The notes under the pieces are model-generated. The model ran no database searches, had not been told where the DNA came from, and saw nothing but the letters and a program-made list of their open reading frames with translations. A DNA stretch of 64,000 nt from JAJZEO01 sp964477345 (GTDB lineage: Bacteria; Chlamydiota; Chlamydiia; Chlamydiales; 2-12-FULL-49-11). The number at the start of each line of letters is the position of its first letter. Position 1 is the first letter of the stretch. Shown here one piece after another: positions 52,091 to 60,675 of this stretch. The translations under genes and the position numbers were made by a program. Location: NCBI GenBank assembly GCA_964477345.1, contig CAYZDL010000001.1, forward strand, positions 1 to 64,000, read 5' to 3'.

Positions 52091-52843
52091 ATGGATACAT
52101 TATACCCAGCATTAAAAGAATCGGCAGCAGCAGGTCTTGCTGTTGTTCCTTGTTATACATTTTTTGTAAAAAAATCGGCCCAACAAACAGGAGCTCCCAC
52201 TCCAACGTTTACTTTTGGAAAAGCTATCAGTCGAGGTCTCTTTGAAGGCTTTCCTGCGATCGCAGCAATCGTCGGAAGTCAGCTCTTTATCCAAAAAGAG
52301 CTAGAAAAGAGGATGACCCCCTATTTCGATAAGAAGAGCTCCCCCCTCTTATTTCCCGGGGTAAGCTCATTTCTGACAGGGGCAGTTACTTCACCTGTTT
52401 TGGCTTTTTACAACCTGTTAACCATGAAGAAAGCAAATGACACCTTTCTTCAAGTAGCCGCGCTTGCAGTAAAAAGATTAACAGTACCACAAGTAGGCGC
52501 TCTTGCCGTAAGAGAAGCCGCCTTTCTCTACTCGTTGCGAGTTTTAGATCCCCTCGAAGCGATGGTAGGAGATCTCGAACCTCTTTTGTATTTCACAGCA
52601 TTTATAAGTGGATACTTTGGGGGGCTTTTTTGCCAACCTGTTGACACTGCATTTACCTTATGGCAAAGACAACTAAGTATTGTCGATCTTGCAAAGGTCT
52701 CGAGCACCGATACAGGCCTAGAAAAAGCAACTAAATGCGCTCGTGTTTTGATGCAGGGCTGGAAGCCAAGAGCTCTAGGCGTTGGAATCTTTGTCTGCAC
52801 CTATCGCGCCACAAACCAATTGTTAGAAAATATTGGAGCTTAA
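52091..52843 (+). CDS. mitochondrial carrier-like membrane protein (second copy type)
   Basis: 250 residues with a three-fold pattern. The clearest repeat is the last: FISGYFGGLFCQPVDTAFTL then WQRQ, then VLMQGWKPRALGVGIFVCTY, close to the P-x-D-x3-[KRQ]-x-[RQ]...G-x-x-P-R pattern of mitochondrial carriers. Repeats 1 and 2 are more degenerate (VPCYTFFVKK...RGLFEGFPAIAAIVG; SFLTGAVTSPVLAFYNLLTM). ATG 52091 with a perfect AAAGGAGG; the TTG at 52064 is not the start. One bp separates it from the DUF2000 gene. Substrate unknown. Less certain than the carrier at 8085. Confidence 0.58.
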   Translation: MDTLYPALKESAAAGLAVVPCYTFFVKKSAQQTGAPTPTFTFGKAISRGLFEGFPAIAAIVGSQLFIQKELEKRMTPYFDKKSSPLLFPGVSSFLTGAVTSPVLAFYNLLTMKKANDTFLQVAALAVKRLTVPQVGALAVREAAFLYSLRVLDPLEAMVGDLEPLLYFTAFISGYFGGLFCQPVDTAFTLWQRQLSIVDLAKVSSTDTGLEKATKCARVLMQGWKPRALGVGIFVCTYRATNQLLENIGA

Positions 52844-52844
52844 T

Positions 52845-53261
52845 ATGTCAAATTTTACAAAAAAACTCGTCGCGGTTATGAATGAAAAAGTAGAACCGGG
52901 TAAAGTATTCAACGCGCTCGGCCACATGTGCATTGGACTAGGCTCAGCCATTGGTCCAGAATCTCTACGATTGAGTAAGTACATTGACGCAGGTGGAGGA
53001 CTACATCCATACATTTCCGAAATGCCCTTTATTATCCTCAAGGCAAACTCGAATAAAATTCGTAGTCTTCGAGAAGCCGCCATTGCCGCAGGGATCGACT
53101 TTGTCGACTTTACCGAGACTATGACTGACGGTGGTTATCAAGAACAAATTGAGAGAACACGAAATACTCTCAGCCAAGAGCTCATCTATTTTGGAATTGT
53201 ATTGTTTGGAGATATTGACAAGGTCACAGAATTGACCAAAAAATTCTCACTGTGGAAATAA
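52845..53261 (+). CDS. DUF2000-family protein
   Basis: 138 residues. KKLVAVMNEKVEPGKVFNAL then GHMCIGLGS and ILKANSNKIRSLREAA fit DUF2000, a fold related to peptidyl-tRNA hydrolase 2; function unknown. GGAG 7 bp before ATG 52845, one bp after the carrier-like gene, so co-expressed. A hairpin that could stop transcription follows at 53267-53293. Confidence 0.78.
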   Translation: MSNFTKKLVAVMNEKVEPGKVFNALGHMCIGLGSAIGPESLRLSKYIDAGGGLHPYISEMPFIILKANSNKIRSLREAAIAAGIDFVDFTETMTDGGYQEQIERTRNTLSQELIYFGIVLFGDIDKVTELTKKFSLWK

Positions 53262-53266
53262 CGCAG

Positions 53267-53293
53267 GAGCGGCATGCTAAATGCATTCCGCTC
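53267..53293. terminator. strong hairpin between convergent genes
   Basis: GAGCGG-c-ATGC/TAAAT/GCAT-t-CCGCTC: 10 base pairs with one mismatch. It lacks a U-tract on either side, so termination may be weak or assisted. Located between the DUF2000 and inositol oxygenase genes. Confidence 0.5.
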
Positions 53294-53303
53294 AAGTGCA
53301 TGT

Positions 53304-54143
53304 TCACCAGTCAAGCTCGGAGGGGAAAAACTCAGAAATTAGCTCTTCGTAATAAGGCATGAGAGCGTCTAGATCGAGTTTCTCCTCTGTTTTTGAATAG
53401 AGATCATACCCCCGGAACAGTTCCAGCCAAGGAAGCATCTTTTTATCCGTTTCATTCATTAGGTGTTGGTAAGCCCCATGTAAATGTGCAGGATAAAACG
53501 AGTGGTAACGAATAATGTAGCATGCTTCAGCGGGAAGATAGTTCTTCACAACGTGGTAGAGATATTCATCATGCCCCCACGACATATGGAGACGATCTAA
53601 ACCACAACCCTCTAGATAAATTCCGCACTTAGTTTGATATGAGGAAATTTGCCGATCAGGATTTGCATCAAAATATTCAGGGAAAACATTTGCATCGGAA
53701 TAAGCGCACCCAACAGGAAAAGTATCGCCCACGACAGCCCATTGAGGCTCCCCAAATGAAGTTAAAAGCTTTCCCAGATCATGGATAAATCCGGTCAAAA
53801 TTAACCACCGTGGGTGGCCATCTTTACGAAGGGCCTCAGCTGTCTGAAATAAATGATATCGTTGAGGAAGATCCAAATCGGGATCGCTTTCGTCTACGAG
53901 AGTATCGAAAATACGCAACGCTTCCCAAATCCCCATTCGTTTGTGCCTTGGCGGCAGATACTCTTTCTCTTTTTTTAGAACAAATTCAACTGTCTGATAG
54001 GTGTGATTAGCCTTATAAAAATCTTTCACGTGCTGGGGAGTTGTTTCATTATAAACACGGTACTCTTCTTTACTTTTAGCGCCTGATTCTTCGCCGCTTA
54101 AAGTTGCACTGATGAGTGCTGCCAAAATAACTATCGATAACAT
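53304..54143 (-). CDS. exported myo-inositol oxygenase
   Basis: Di-iron enzyme that converts myo-inositol to D-glucuronate, a family mostly of eukaryotes. 279 residues: signal peptide (MLSIVILAALISATLSG), QTVEFVLKKEKEYL, MGIWEALRIFDTLVDESDPD, PRWLILTGFIHDLGKLL (HD iron ligands), EPQWAVVGDTFPVGC, DRLHMSWGHDEYLYHVVKNY, YIIRYHSFYPAHLHGAY and ELFRGYDLYSK. All His/Asp iron ligands of the family appear present. ATG 54143 has GAGGA 7 bp upstream; an ATG two codons earlier has none. No inositol or glucuronate gene is nearby. Export suggests it works outside the bacterial cytoplasm. Confidence 0.92.
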   Translation of the reverse strand: MLSIVILAALISATLSGEESGAKSKEEYRVYNETTPQHVKDFYKANHTYQTVEFVLKKEKEYLPPRHKRMGIWEALRIFDTLVDESDPDLDLPQRYHLFQTAEALRKDGHPRWLILTGFIHDLGKLLTSFGEPQWAVVGDTFPVGCAYSDANVFPEYFDANPDRQISSYQTKCGIYLEGCGLDRLHMSWGHDEYLYHVVKNYLPAEACYIIRYHSFYPAHLHGAYQHLMNETDKKMLPWLELFRGYDLYSKTEEKLDLDALMPYYEELISEFFPSELDW

Positions 54144-54229
54144 GAACATTCCTCAAACAAAACTTGGTCCATTTGACGCAAGTTTTGCTCAAAGAATAAT
54201 TTTATACAAGGTGCAATTTGTTAAGTTTA

Positions 54230-54955
54230 CTAAAGCTTAGTCGCATGATAAGCTTCGAGAACAACTCTCATCTCGTCTGGTTTTTTTTTAAATTGCTCTT
54301 TTATTGTTCTTAAGGATGTAGTCGTAGGCTCTTCACCGGGCCCACCTAAGTCAGATCCAAAATCGACCATGTAAACTTGCTGTGAGTCTTTGTCGAAAAT
54401 AAACTCTCTAATGTAATTAAGAGGGTGGAATCCTTTTTGATCAAGGATAGCGCCTGTTCGGCCAATCTCTTTCAATGCACCTTCTGGTAATGATTTTTTT
54501 GTTGATCCGACTATATCAAGAAGATCCTCTTTACCAGGAAAGAACCGCTCAAAAAATGTCACCGCTCTTTGACCATCTTTTGACATTTCAGTATGAAATA
54601 ATTCAGGAATGCTCACCCCAGCTTCTTGAAGGATTGTTCTCCTGCTCAACATGCTATTTCCCCTCTCATTATCACTGGATGTAACGGATTTTCCGACAAC
54701 ATACTTCACCCCGCGAGTAGTCTGAATACGGGAAACAGCCTGATAAGTTTCTCCACCCGCTCGACTCCATTGAGAAATCTCCTCATACGCAACTAAAGTC
54801 TCTGACGATCCGACAAAACCTTGTTCTCGTACAAATTGTTGGACTTTTTCAGGTTCAGATGTTCCGAAAAGACCGGCTACAGTGGTTCTAATTTCTGTCC
54901 TTGGAACAGTTTTATACCCAGTAAAACCCTCAACAGCAGCATATAATTTATCCAT
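54230..54955 (-). CDS. protein-kinase-fold hypothetical protein
   Basis: 241 residues. The second half resembles a kinase/APH fold: a GVKYVVGKSV strand with candidate ATP Lys, a helix pair (RRTILQEAGVSIPELFHTEM), QKGFHPLNYIREFIF (catalytic-loop-like, with Asn but lacking HRD) and VYMVDFGSDLGG (DFG). The N-terminal about 75 residues are unlike any kinase. Loss of the HRD Asp suggests a degenerate or unusual kinase. ATG 54955 behind AGGATG. Confidence 0.55.
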   Translation of the reverse strand: MDKLYAAVEGFTGYKTVPRTEIRTTVAGLFGTSEPEKVQQFVREQGFVGSSETLVAYEEISQWSRAGGETYQAVSRIQTTRGVKYVVGKSVTSSDNERGNSMLSRRTILQEAGVSIPELFHTEMSKDGQRAVTFFERFFPGKEDLLDIVGSTKKSLPEGALKEIGRTGAILDQKGFHPLNYIREFIFDKDSQQVYMVDFGSDLGGPGEEPTTTSLRTIKEQFKKKPDEMRVVLEAYHATKL

Positions 54956-55104
54956 AATTAACATCCTTTTATTATTAATAAAGATCAATTATAACATAAT
55001 AAATATTAATTTTGAATTATAAAATAAGGCATTACAATAGATTTGAGGAGCGATATGCCCCCCCTTTTGAATAAAATGGGGAGATGGTTTACCTTTAACC
55101 ACCT

Positions 55105-55509
55105 ATGCCAACTCTCAAACAATCCCTGAAAAGGGCCCATTTCGGACTTGGCGCTCCCCCTGTAGTACGAAACCTCTTCCTTTTTGATCTTGCTACAGCG
55201 ATTCTGGCATGGTTGTTTCTGGAGATCGAACGCCCCCTCTTCTTTTTGTTGATCTTTCCCTGTCTATTGCCAACCAACTTAACCTTTTTCGCTACGGCCC
55301 TTTGGATGGTCTACTCGTCTTATCTATTAAAGCCCAGACATTTACATAGGCTCATCTCAGAATTAGATCTAAAAGGAGATGAGGAAATCTTGGACATGGG
55401 GTGTGGCAGGGGGATGTTCTTATGCGAAGCGGCTAAAAAAGTAAAACCTCGTCAGGAATCTCTAGCTTACCCGCACCCGTGTCATCATAATCACCCCTAC
55501 CTTGGCTAA
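55105..55509 (+). pseudogene. truncated SAM-dependent methyltransferase gene
   Basis: 134 residues: GLGAPPVVRNLFLFDLATAI, then a membrane-like stretch (LFLLIFPCLLPTNLTFFATA), then motif I LDMGCGRGMFLCEAAKKV. After that the sequence becomes PHPCHHNHPYLG and stops. Related methyltransferases continue for over 100 residues. Probably cut by a deletion. Confidence 0.7.
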
Positions 55510-55538
55510 GAATGATTATTTCGGGCTGTTCCCCCTCT

Positions 55539-56132
55539 TTATAAAATTGTCTTAAAATAACGTTCGACATCTTCCGCTCTATATCTAGCCTCATTCCACG
55601 CCCAGTCGCATTCGACAACATTTATGTTGCAGACCACAGCATCTTTGAATTTTTTCCCATTAACAGTCGGTCTCTCCAATCCAGCAGGATCAATCAATAA
55701 GCGAACTAAGGTTTTATTCGGTGTTTTAATAGATATCTTGAGATCCTTACTAATAACCTTCTCTCGATCAACACCTTGAGCAATTAACATCCTAGCAAAG
55801 GCGTGACTCTCTTCAGTAGAGCAAAGGTAAACAATACACCTTATTGGTAAGGTGAATAAATCGAGCACAACCGCTGGGATAAAAAGGATACTCTTAAAAA
55901 ATAGGTTGTCTGTTTTCAATACAAGGATAAATAGGGTGGGGAAATAAAAATGTCCATTATCCTCCATATCGCCTGGTCGGATAAGACTCCATCGATCTTC
56001 TTCAATAGTCGTTCTTTGATATTCAAGGCAAAGTTTCGCTGCCTTTAAAAATTCTCTCTTATCTAAAAAAGTTTTACTATAAAGTGACTCTAACTCATTT
56101 GAATTTGAATAAACTTTAATTGATCCTACCAT
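55539..56132 (-). CDS. hypothetical protein with two membrane segments
   Basis: 197 residues. Soluble N-terminal helices (LDKREFLKAAKLCLEYQRTT) are followed by hydrophobic stretches (FPTLFILVLKTDNLFFKSIL; PAVVLDLFTLPIRCIVYLC) and a C-terminal soluble part (DWAWNEARYRAEDVERYFKT). No signal peptide or family. Isolated gene. ATG 56132. Confidence 0.55.
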   Translation of the reverse strand: MVGSIKVYSNSNELESLYSKTFLDKREFLKAAKLCLEYQRTTIEEDRWSLIRPGDMEDNGHFYFPTLFILVLKTDNLFFKSILFIPAVVLDLFTLPIRCIVYLCSTEESHAFARMLIAQGVDREKVISKDLKISIKTPNKTLVRLLIDPAGLERPTVNGKKFKDAVVCNINVVECDWAWNEARYRAEDVERYFKTIL

Positions 56133-56351
56133 CTTGCACCCCCATGCGATAGGAGATTATACCCCAAACCGTTTTTAAAATTAAGGAATTTGACACCATT
56201 TCTAAATGCCTACTGCCCTATATAATCTTTTTAAAATATGTCTAATAAATCTTATAAACAGAATTTTGGTGGTGATTGTTACAAATCTTGATTAATGAAC
56301 ACTTTTATCAAAACTGTTTTCAAAAATAGAAGATTTTGTTAAAATTTTGCG

Positions 56352-56780
56352 ATGGTAACTTTAAGTAATATTCTTTTCTATGTAAAAGATCTAAGAGAGA
56401 CGTTGGACTTTTTTGAAAGAGCCTTCGGTCTAAAGACAGCTTTCATTGATGAAAGTGGTGTCTATGCGCAAATGGAAACGGGGATGACGGCATTAAGCTT
56501 TGTTGATCTTGAGTTTGCCAAGGAAAATATGGGAAAAGAGGTGGTCGAATTCGATGGGAGTAAACTCCCTTTTGCATTCGAAATCGCCCTTTCTGTTGAC
56601 GATGTAGATGAAGCTTACGCAATCGCCCTTAAAGAGGGAGCGGTTTCTGTTGCAAAGCCTACCAATAAACCTTGGGGACAACGTGATGCTTATGTCAGAG
56701 ATCCTAACGGAATCTTGATTGAGATTTGCAGTCCTTTGATGCCGTGTTCTAATGGTAGCTGCGGTTGCTCCTGTGAATAA
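56352..56780 (+). CDS. VOC (glyoxalase/bleomycin-resistance fold) protein
   Basis: 142 residues with two beta-alpha-beta-beta-beta units: NILFYVKDLRETLDFFERAF and FEIALSVDDVDEAYAIALKE; RDPNGILIEIC closes with the metal-binding Glu. The C-terminus is unusually Cys-rich (CSPLMPCSNGSCGCSCE, five Cys). Substrate unknown. The BrnQ gene follows 7 bp later. Confidence 0.85.
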   Translation: MVTLSNILFYVKDLRETLDFFERAFGLKTAFIDESGVYAQMETGMTALSFVDLEFAKENMGKEVVEFDGSKLPFAFEIALSVDDVDEAYAIALKEGAVSVAKPTNKPWGQRDAYVRDPNGILIEICSPLMPCSNGSCGCSCE

Positions 56781-56787
56781 TCTTAGA

Positions 56788-57897
56788 ATGGGTGCTTTTT
56801 TCCAAAAAACCACACTTTCTATGGCAATTGCAATTTTCTCCATGTTTTTTGGAGCAGGGAATGCCATTTTTCCATTGGTTTTAGGCAGGCAAACGGGTGA
56901 CTACTTTGGTTGGGCGTTCTTAGGTCTTTTAGTTACCGGGATCGGAGGACCTCTCCTGGGTTTAATCGGCGGGACTTTGTATCGTGGGCAATGTATCGAA
57001 TTTTTTGGCAGGGCCGGAAAGATCGGCGGGCCGCTTCTAATCTTTGTCACCTTAGGCCTATTAGGACCATTCGCTGTTTTACCAAGATGCGTAATCGTCG
57101 CCCATGCAGCTGTTTTGCCTCTCTTTCCTTCGTTTCCGTTGTGGGTTTTTTCTCTCTTACTTTGTTTTTTAGGACTCCTATTTTGCTTTAGGAGAACCTT
57201 TTTATTACCTGTGCTGGGCTACGTGCTGTCCCCCATTTTGATCGGATCTCTTTTGATGATCAGTTGCGAGAGCCTTTTCTCCCCAACTGCTGCGGCTATC
57301 GATCCTACAATGTCTCAAGGAAAAGCCTTTTTAGGAGGCATTTCAACAGGTTACGCTACCATGGATCTGATCGCCTCAATCTATTTTTCAGCTGGTATTT
57401 GGACGATGATTCAACTACATTCAAACGATAAGTCTCCAAAAACAATTTTCTCTACAACCTTCAAATCAGGGATCCTAGGTTGTCTCTTTCTTGCGTTAAT
57501 CTACTGGGGATTGACACATGCAGCCGCCGTTTATGCAGACAATTTGGAAGATGTCCCCCCTGCTCAAATGATGTCACATCTAGCAAATACAGCTCTAGGC
57601 ACTAAAATGGGTCTTGTCGCAAACCTTGCGATCATTCTCGCCTGCTTTACGACGATCATTAGCCTTGTCATGACAATTGCTGACATTTTCTCTAAACAAA
57701 TATCTCAGAAACAATTCTCCTATAAGACTCTGATCATAGTGCAACTTGTGATCACAGCCCTGATTGCCCCAATTGGATTTGATGGAATTATGAGCGCGAT
57801 TCACTACCCGATCATGATTGCCTACCCGCTCATCATCGTTCTAACCATCTACAATATTATGCATAAAATAAGAGCCCCTATACAGCTCGTGAATTAA
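56788..57897 (+). CDS. brnQ: branched-chain amino acid/cation symporter
   Basis: 369 residues and about 12 helices. N-terminal IAIFSMFFGAGNAIFPLVLG is the BrnQ signature, followed by GLLVTGIGGPLLGLIGGTLY. Na+-coupled uptake of Leu/Ile/Val; in Chlamydia trachomatis the BrnQ homologue has been reported to carry methionine as well. The ATG at 56788 fits the family start; the extension to 56752 overlaps the VOC gene. The 3' end overlaps the convergent M48 gene by 20 bp. Confidence 0.9.
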   Translation: MGAFFQKTTLSMAIAIFSMFFGAGNAIFPLVLGRQTGDYFGWAFLGLLVTGIGGPLLGLIGGTLYRGQCIEFFGRAGKIGGPLLIFVTLGLLGPFAVLPRCVIVAHAAVLPLFPSFPLWVFSLLLCFLGLLFCFRRTFLLPVLGYVLSPILIGSLLMISCESLFSPTAAAIDPTMSQGKAFLGGISTGYATMDLIASIYFSAGIWTMIQLHSNDKSPKTIFSTTFKSGILGCLFLALIYWGLTHAAAVYADNLEDVPPAQMMSHLANTALGTKMGLVANLAIILACFTTIISLVMTIADIFSKQISQKQFSYKTLIIVQLVITALIAPIGFDGIMSAIHYPIMIAYPLIIVLTIYNIMHKIRAPIQLVN

Positions 57898-58516
57898 GCT
57901 CTTGACGAAGCATCTTGACCACTCGAATCGAATTCGGATGAGACCAATTAGAGTGATCTTCCAATCCTCCCCCATGGTAGTTGATATAATGTAGCAGTTC
58001 GGCATTATCGAGCACTTTTGCGGTCTCCTCTTCTGCATGAAATTCCATGTAATGAGAAAATCCAAGAAAAGTCATCAGGTACCCCGCCACAAAACCTAAC
58101 ATAAGACAAACTGGAAGAGAGATTGAAAAAAGAACAGAGAGAGCCACAGCTATAACTAATTGAGTTGTAAATAAAACCAGATTAAACCGAATCACATCGT
58201 AATGTTTTAGATGAGACAGTTCATGAGCAAATACTGCCGAAATTTCAGCGTCACTTTTCCCTTCAATCCATTTTTTTGAAAAAGTCACTTGACCTGATAA
58301 TCCACAACAGATAAGCCCTGTGGCATAGGCTGTAGTAAGATTGTCCGTCTCTCTAAGATAAATAGATTCTTGATCCATTCCCATGCGAAATTTCATCTGT
58401 TCGAACAATTGAACGATTCGTTGATCTTTCACAGGCTGGGCTTCTGTGGGATTTCTTCCAAAAAACCATCCTACGAACCCAGTTTCGATAGCAAGTCCTA
58501 CCGCGACCAATTCCAT
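57878..58516 (-). CDS. M48-family membrane metallopeptidase
   Basis: 212 residues. N-terminal hydrophobic anchor, TAYATGLICCGLSGQVTFSK, zinc motif VFAHELSHLKHYD (HExxH), then two membrane helices and HAEEETAKVL, which may hold the third (Glu) ligand. About 80 residues shorter than typical HtpX. Directly follows the paralogous M48 gene (1-bp overlap), so they form a pair. Confidence 0.75.
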   Translation of the reverse strand: MELVAVGLAIETGFVGWFFGRNPTEAQPVKDQRIVQLFEQMKFRMGMDQESIYLRETDNLTTAYATGLICCGLSGQVTFSKKWIEGKSDAEISAVFAHELSHLKHYDVIRFNLVLFTTQLVIAVALSVLFSISLPVCLMLGFVAGYLMTFLGFSHYMEFHAEEETAKVLDNAELLHYINYHGGGLEDHSNWSHPNSIRVVKMLRQELNSRAV

Positions 58517-59292
58517 TAAATCACCTCAAGAAGTGGAAATGTTCTCTGATAAAGCTCTTCACGCCTATGATCAAATTCATATTTTTTTCTTGGATCCCTA
58601 ATTGTATTCCGGATGTAAGTAACTCTTTCAGATAATGACGGGTGGAATAAATCATAGGGATCATCTCCATTCTCACTCATTAACACCGCAATCAAAAGTC
58701 CAAGTCGTTTACACTCTCTATAGGAGTCTAACTTTTCTACCCTCATCTGCTCAAAAAACAGCGCCCCTTCAATAATCTCATCATCAGTTGCTACCTCACA
58801 AGCGCGAAGATCGGCCTTTTTTTCCGAATATCGTGAATAGATAATCATTGCGACAATCCCAGCTATTAATCCAAGAGTAAGAGCCATATCAATCAAAACC
58901 ACTAAAGAAAAAAGAATCGCTACAACAACGAATGTAATTGTCAAAATTAATGTAGTTTTTAATACATCGTTTCTCTCAAGGTGGGCAATTTCATGAGCGT
59001 AAATAAAAAATTTTGCCCCTTCCTCTAACGGCCAATCTTCTGAACGCTGAGGAATTAAAAAAGATTGCGTAAAAGGGAGAAGAAATGCCCCAAAGGCTGC
59101 ATATTCAAAAATCCCTTTGACGGGCGTTCTGCGTACTTGGACTTCTTTTGAAATCCCCATGCGCCCTCTTAGGTCATTGACAATCTGTTGATCTTCTTCT
59201 AGCCCTTCTTCCCCAAAATAGGGTATTAATGGCGTTGCCCTCATCAAAGGTATGACCGTTCCATACAAAGCCGCTGTCAAACCTATCTCCAT
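58516..59292 (-). CDS. M48-family membrane metallopeptidase
   Basis: 258 residues: zinc motif IYAHEIAHLERNDVL (HExxH), preceded by AAFGAFLLPFTQSFLIPQ, followed by two long hydrophobic helices and YSEKKADLRACEVATDDE, the E-x-x-A-D type third-ligand segment. The C-terminus (PYDLFHPSLSERVTYIRN) matches Ste24/HtpX-type proteins (HPs-x-x-R-I). Role in membrane-protein quality control is likely. Co-transcribed with the neighbouring smaller M48 gene. Confidence 0.8.
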   Translation of the reverse strand: MEIGLTAALYGTVIPLMRATPLIPYFGEEGLEEDQQIVNDLRGRMGISKEVQVRRTPVKGIFEYAAFGAFLLPFTQSFLIPQRSEDWPLEEGAKFFIYAHEIAHLERNDVLKTTLILTITFVVVAILFSLVVLIDMALTLGLIAGIVAMIIYSRYSEKKADLRACEVATDDEIIEGALFFEQMRVEKLDSYRECKRLGLLIAVLMSENGDDPYDLFHPSLSERVTYIRNTIRDPRKKYEFDHRREELYQRTFPLLEVI

Positions 59293-59358
59293 TGGACACC
59301 TTTAAGCTACGAGCGTATCAATGCTAAGGCAATTTTTAGAGTATGTCAATATCTAAAA

Positions 59359-60675
59359 TTATTCTTTTATGCGGCTAAAAAACTCCCTTTTTCTTCTTTG
59401 CATGATTACAAGTCCAACACTTGCAATCAGTAAAAGTATGCTCATTTTTTGAAATCCCCCAGTAAAGGCGGTCACTTGAGAAACCCCTTCACCTGCTATA
59501 ACTAGCCTACTTAAGAATCCCGAAAGGATGAAGGCGAGAGAAAAGGCGATCGGGACCACCCCCATCACCTCACCCCGCTTCCCTTCGTGGGCAGAATCGG
59601 CAGCACATTGGTAAACTAACGGGCCAACGTACAGCTCTGAAAGAGAAATTACTGCGACGACCATTAAAAGTGGAACGATCGAGGTGCTTGCTGTTAGCGA
59701 CAGCGCCAAAAGCCCCAAACCCGATATGACAAAAGGGAAAACAATTCTCTTCTTTGATCTTGCGATCAAGGGGGAAAAGAGGCCTATGACGATGGGGTTC
59801 ATCATGGCGACCATGGCAGCAGGTATAGTCACACCAAAAACGTCCCGATGACACACCCTCTCTGCAAATAGTATAAACGACGAAAGAGTTTGATCTTCTA
59901 CCGCAAAAAAGATGACAATCGCAAAAAGTGCGACTAGTAGTGATCCTCTCTTTTCGGCCAGTATCATCCCGGGAGTAAAGACCTTTATCAAAAAGATCAG
60001 AGCCAACACAATCCCCAAAGCAATCAGCCCTATTGTGGCTAATTGTTGATTTTGCATGAATAAAAAGGCCATCAAGGGCATCGATAACAATCCTAAGACA
60101 GCTTTCCAGGTCCCTTTCTGGGGGTGGATTTTTTTCTCAATTTTGATGAAACTTAGAGCAATGACGCAAATGGTCATCGCGGCACCTGCAACCAAGAAAG
60201 GAGGGGTATATCCATAAAATTCCTTTAAAAAGCTAAGAAGAGGTATCGCCGCAAGAGCTCCTAAATTTTGCAAAGCATACATGTGGATAAATACTTTCTT
60301 CTGCCTTTTTTCATCATAAGCCGTCTCTCTTCCGATTAAGGCTGGAACGTTAGAGGAGAAGAGATTTCCCCCCAATATCATTAGTCCAAAAGAGAGAATC
60401 AAATGTTGTGACAAGATCAATGAAGAGAACCCTAAGGTTAGAAGCACCCCTCCAAGAAGGAGGGTACGCTTAAACCCGAGGAGACGATCGGCAATCATTC
60501 CGCCAAAAGTAGATCCTACTTCAAATAGAGTCACAAAAATTACATTTAGGGTTAACGCTTGGGTATCCCCTTTTTTAAGACTCTCAATCAGATAGAGCAC
60601 CATCAAAGTCCTCACCCCGTATTGGGCAAAGAATTGACACATTCTGGCAAAAATTAAGGTTGGTATTTTTTTCAT
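59359..60675 (-). CDS. POT/PTR-family proton-coupled oligopeptide transporter
   Basis: 438 residues, 12 to 14 helices. QFFAQYGVRTLMVLYLIESL corresponds to the POT E-x-x-E-R/FYG start (first Glu replaced), and GGMIADRLLGFKRTLLLGGV to the loop 2-3 motif. Likely imports di/tripeptides in a host-dependent organism. ATG 60675 overlaps the preceding gene's stop (ATGA). Confidence 0.8.
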   Translation of the reverse strand: MKKIPTLIFARMCQFFAQYGVRTLMVLYLIESLKKGDTQALTLNVIFVTLFEVGSTFGGMIADRLLGFKRTLLLGGVLLTLGFSSLILSQHLILSFGLMILGGNLFSSNVPALIGRETAYDEKRQKKVFIHMYALQNLGALAAIPLLSFLKEFYGYTPPFLVAGAAMTICVIALSFIKIEKKIHPQKGTWKAVLGLLSMPLMAFLFMQNQQLATIGLIALGIVLALIFLIKVFTPGMILAEKRGSLLVALFAIVIFFAVEDQTLSSFILFAERVCHRDVFGVTIPAAMVAMMNPIVIGLFSPLIARSKKRIVFPFVISGLGLLALSLTASTSIVPLLMVVAVISLSELYVGPLVYQCAADSAHEGKRGEVMGVVPIAFSLAFILSGFLSRLVIAGEGVSQVTAFTGGFQKMSILLLIASVGLVIMQRRKREFFSRIKE

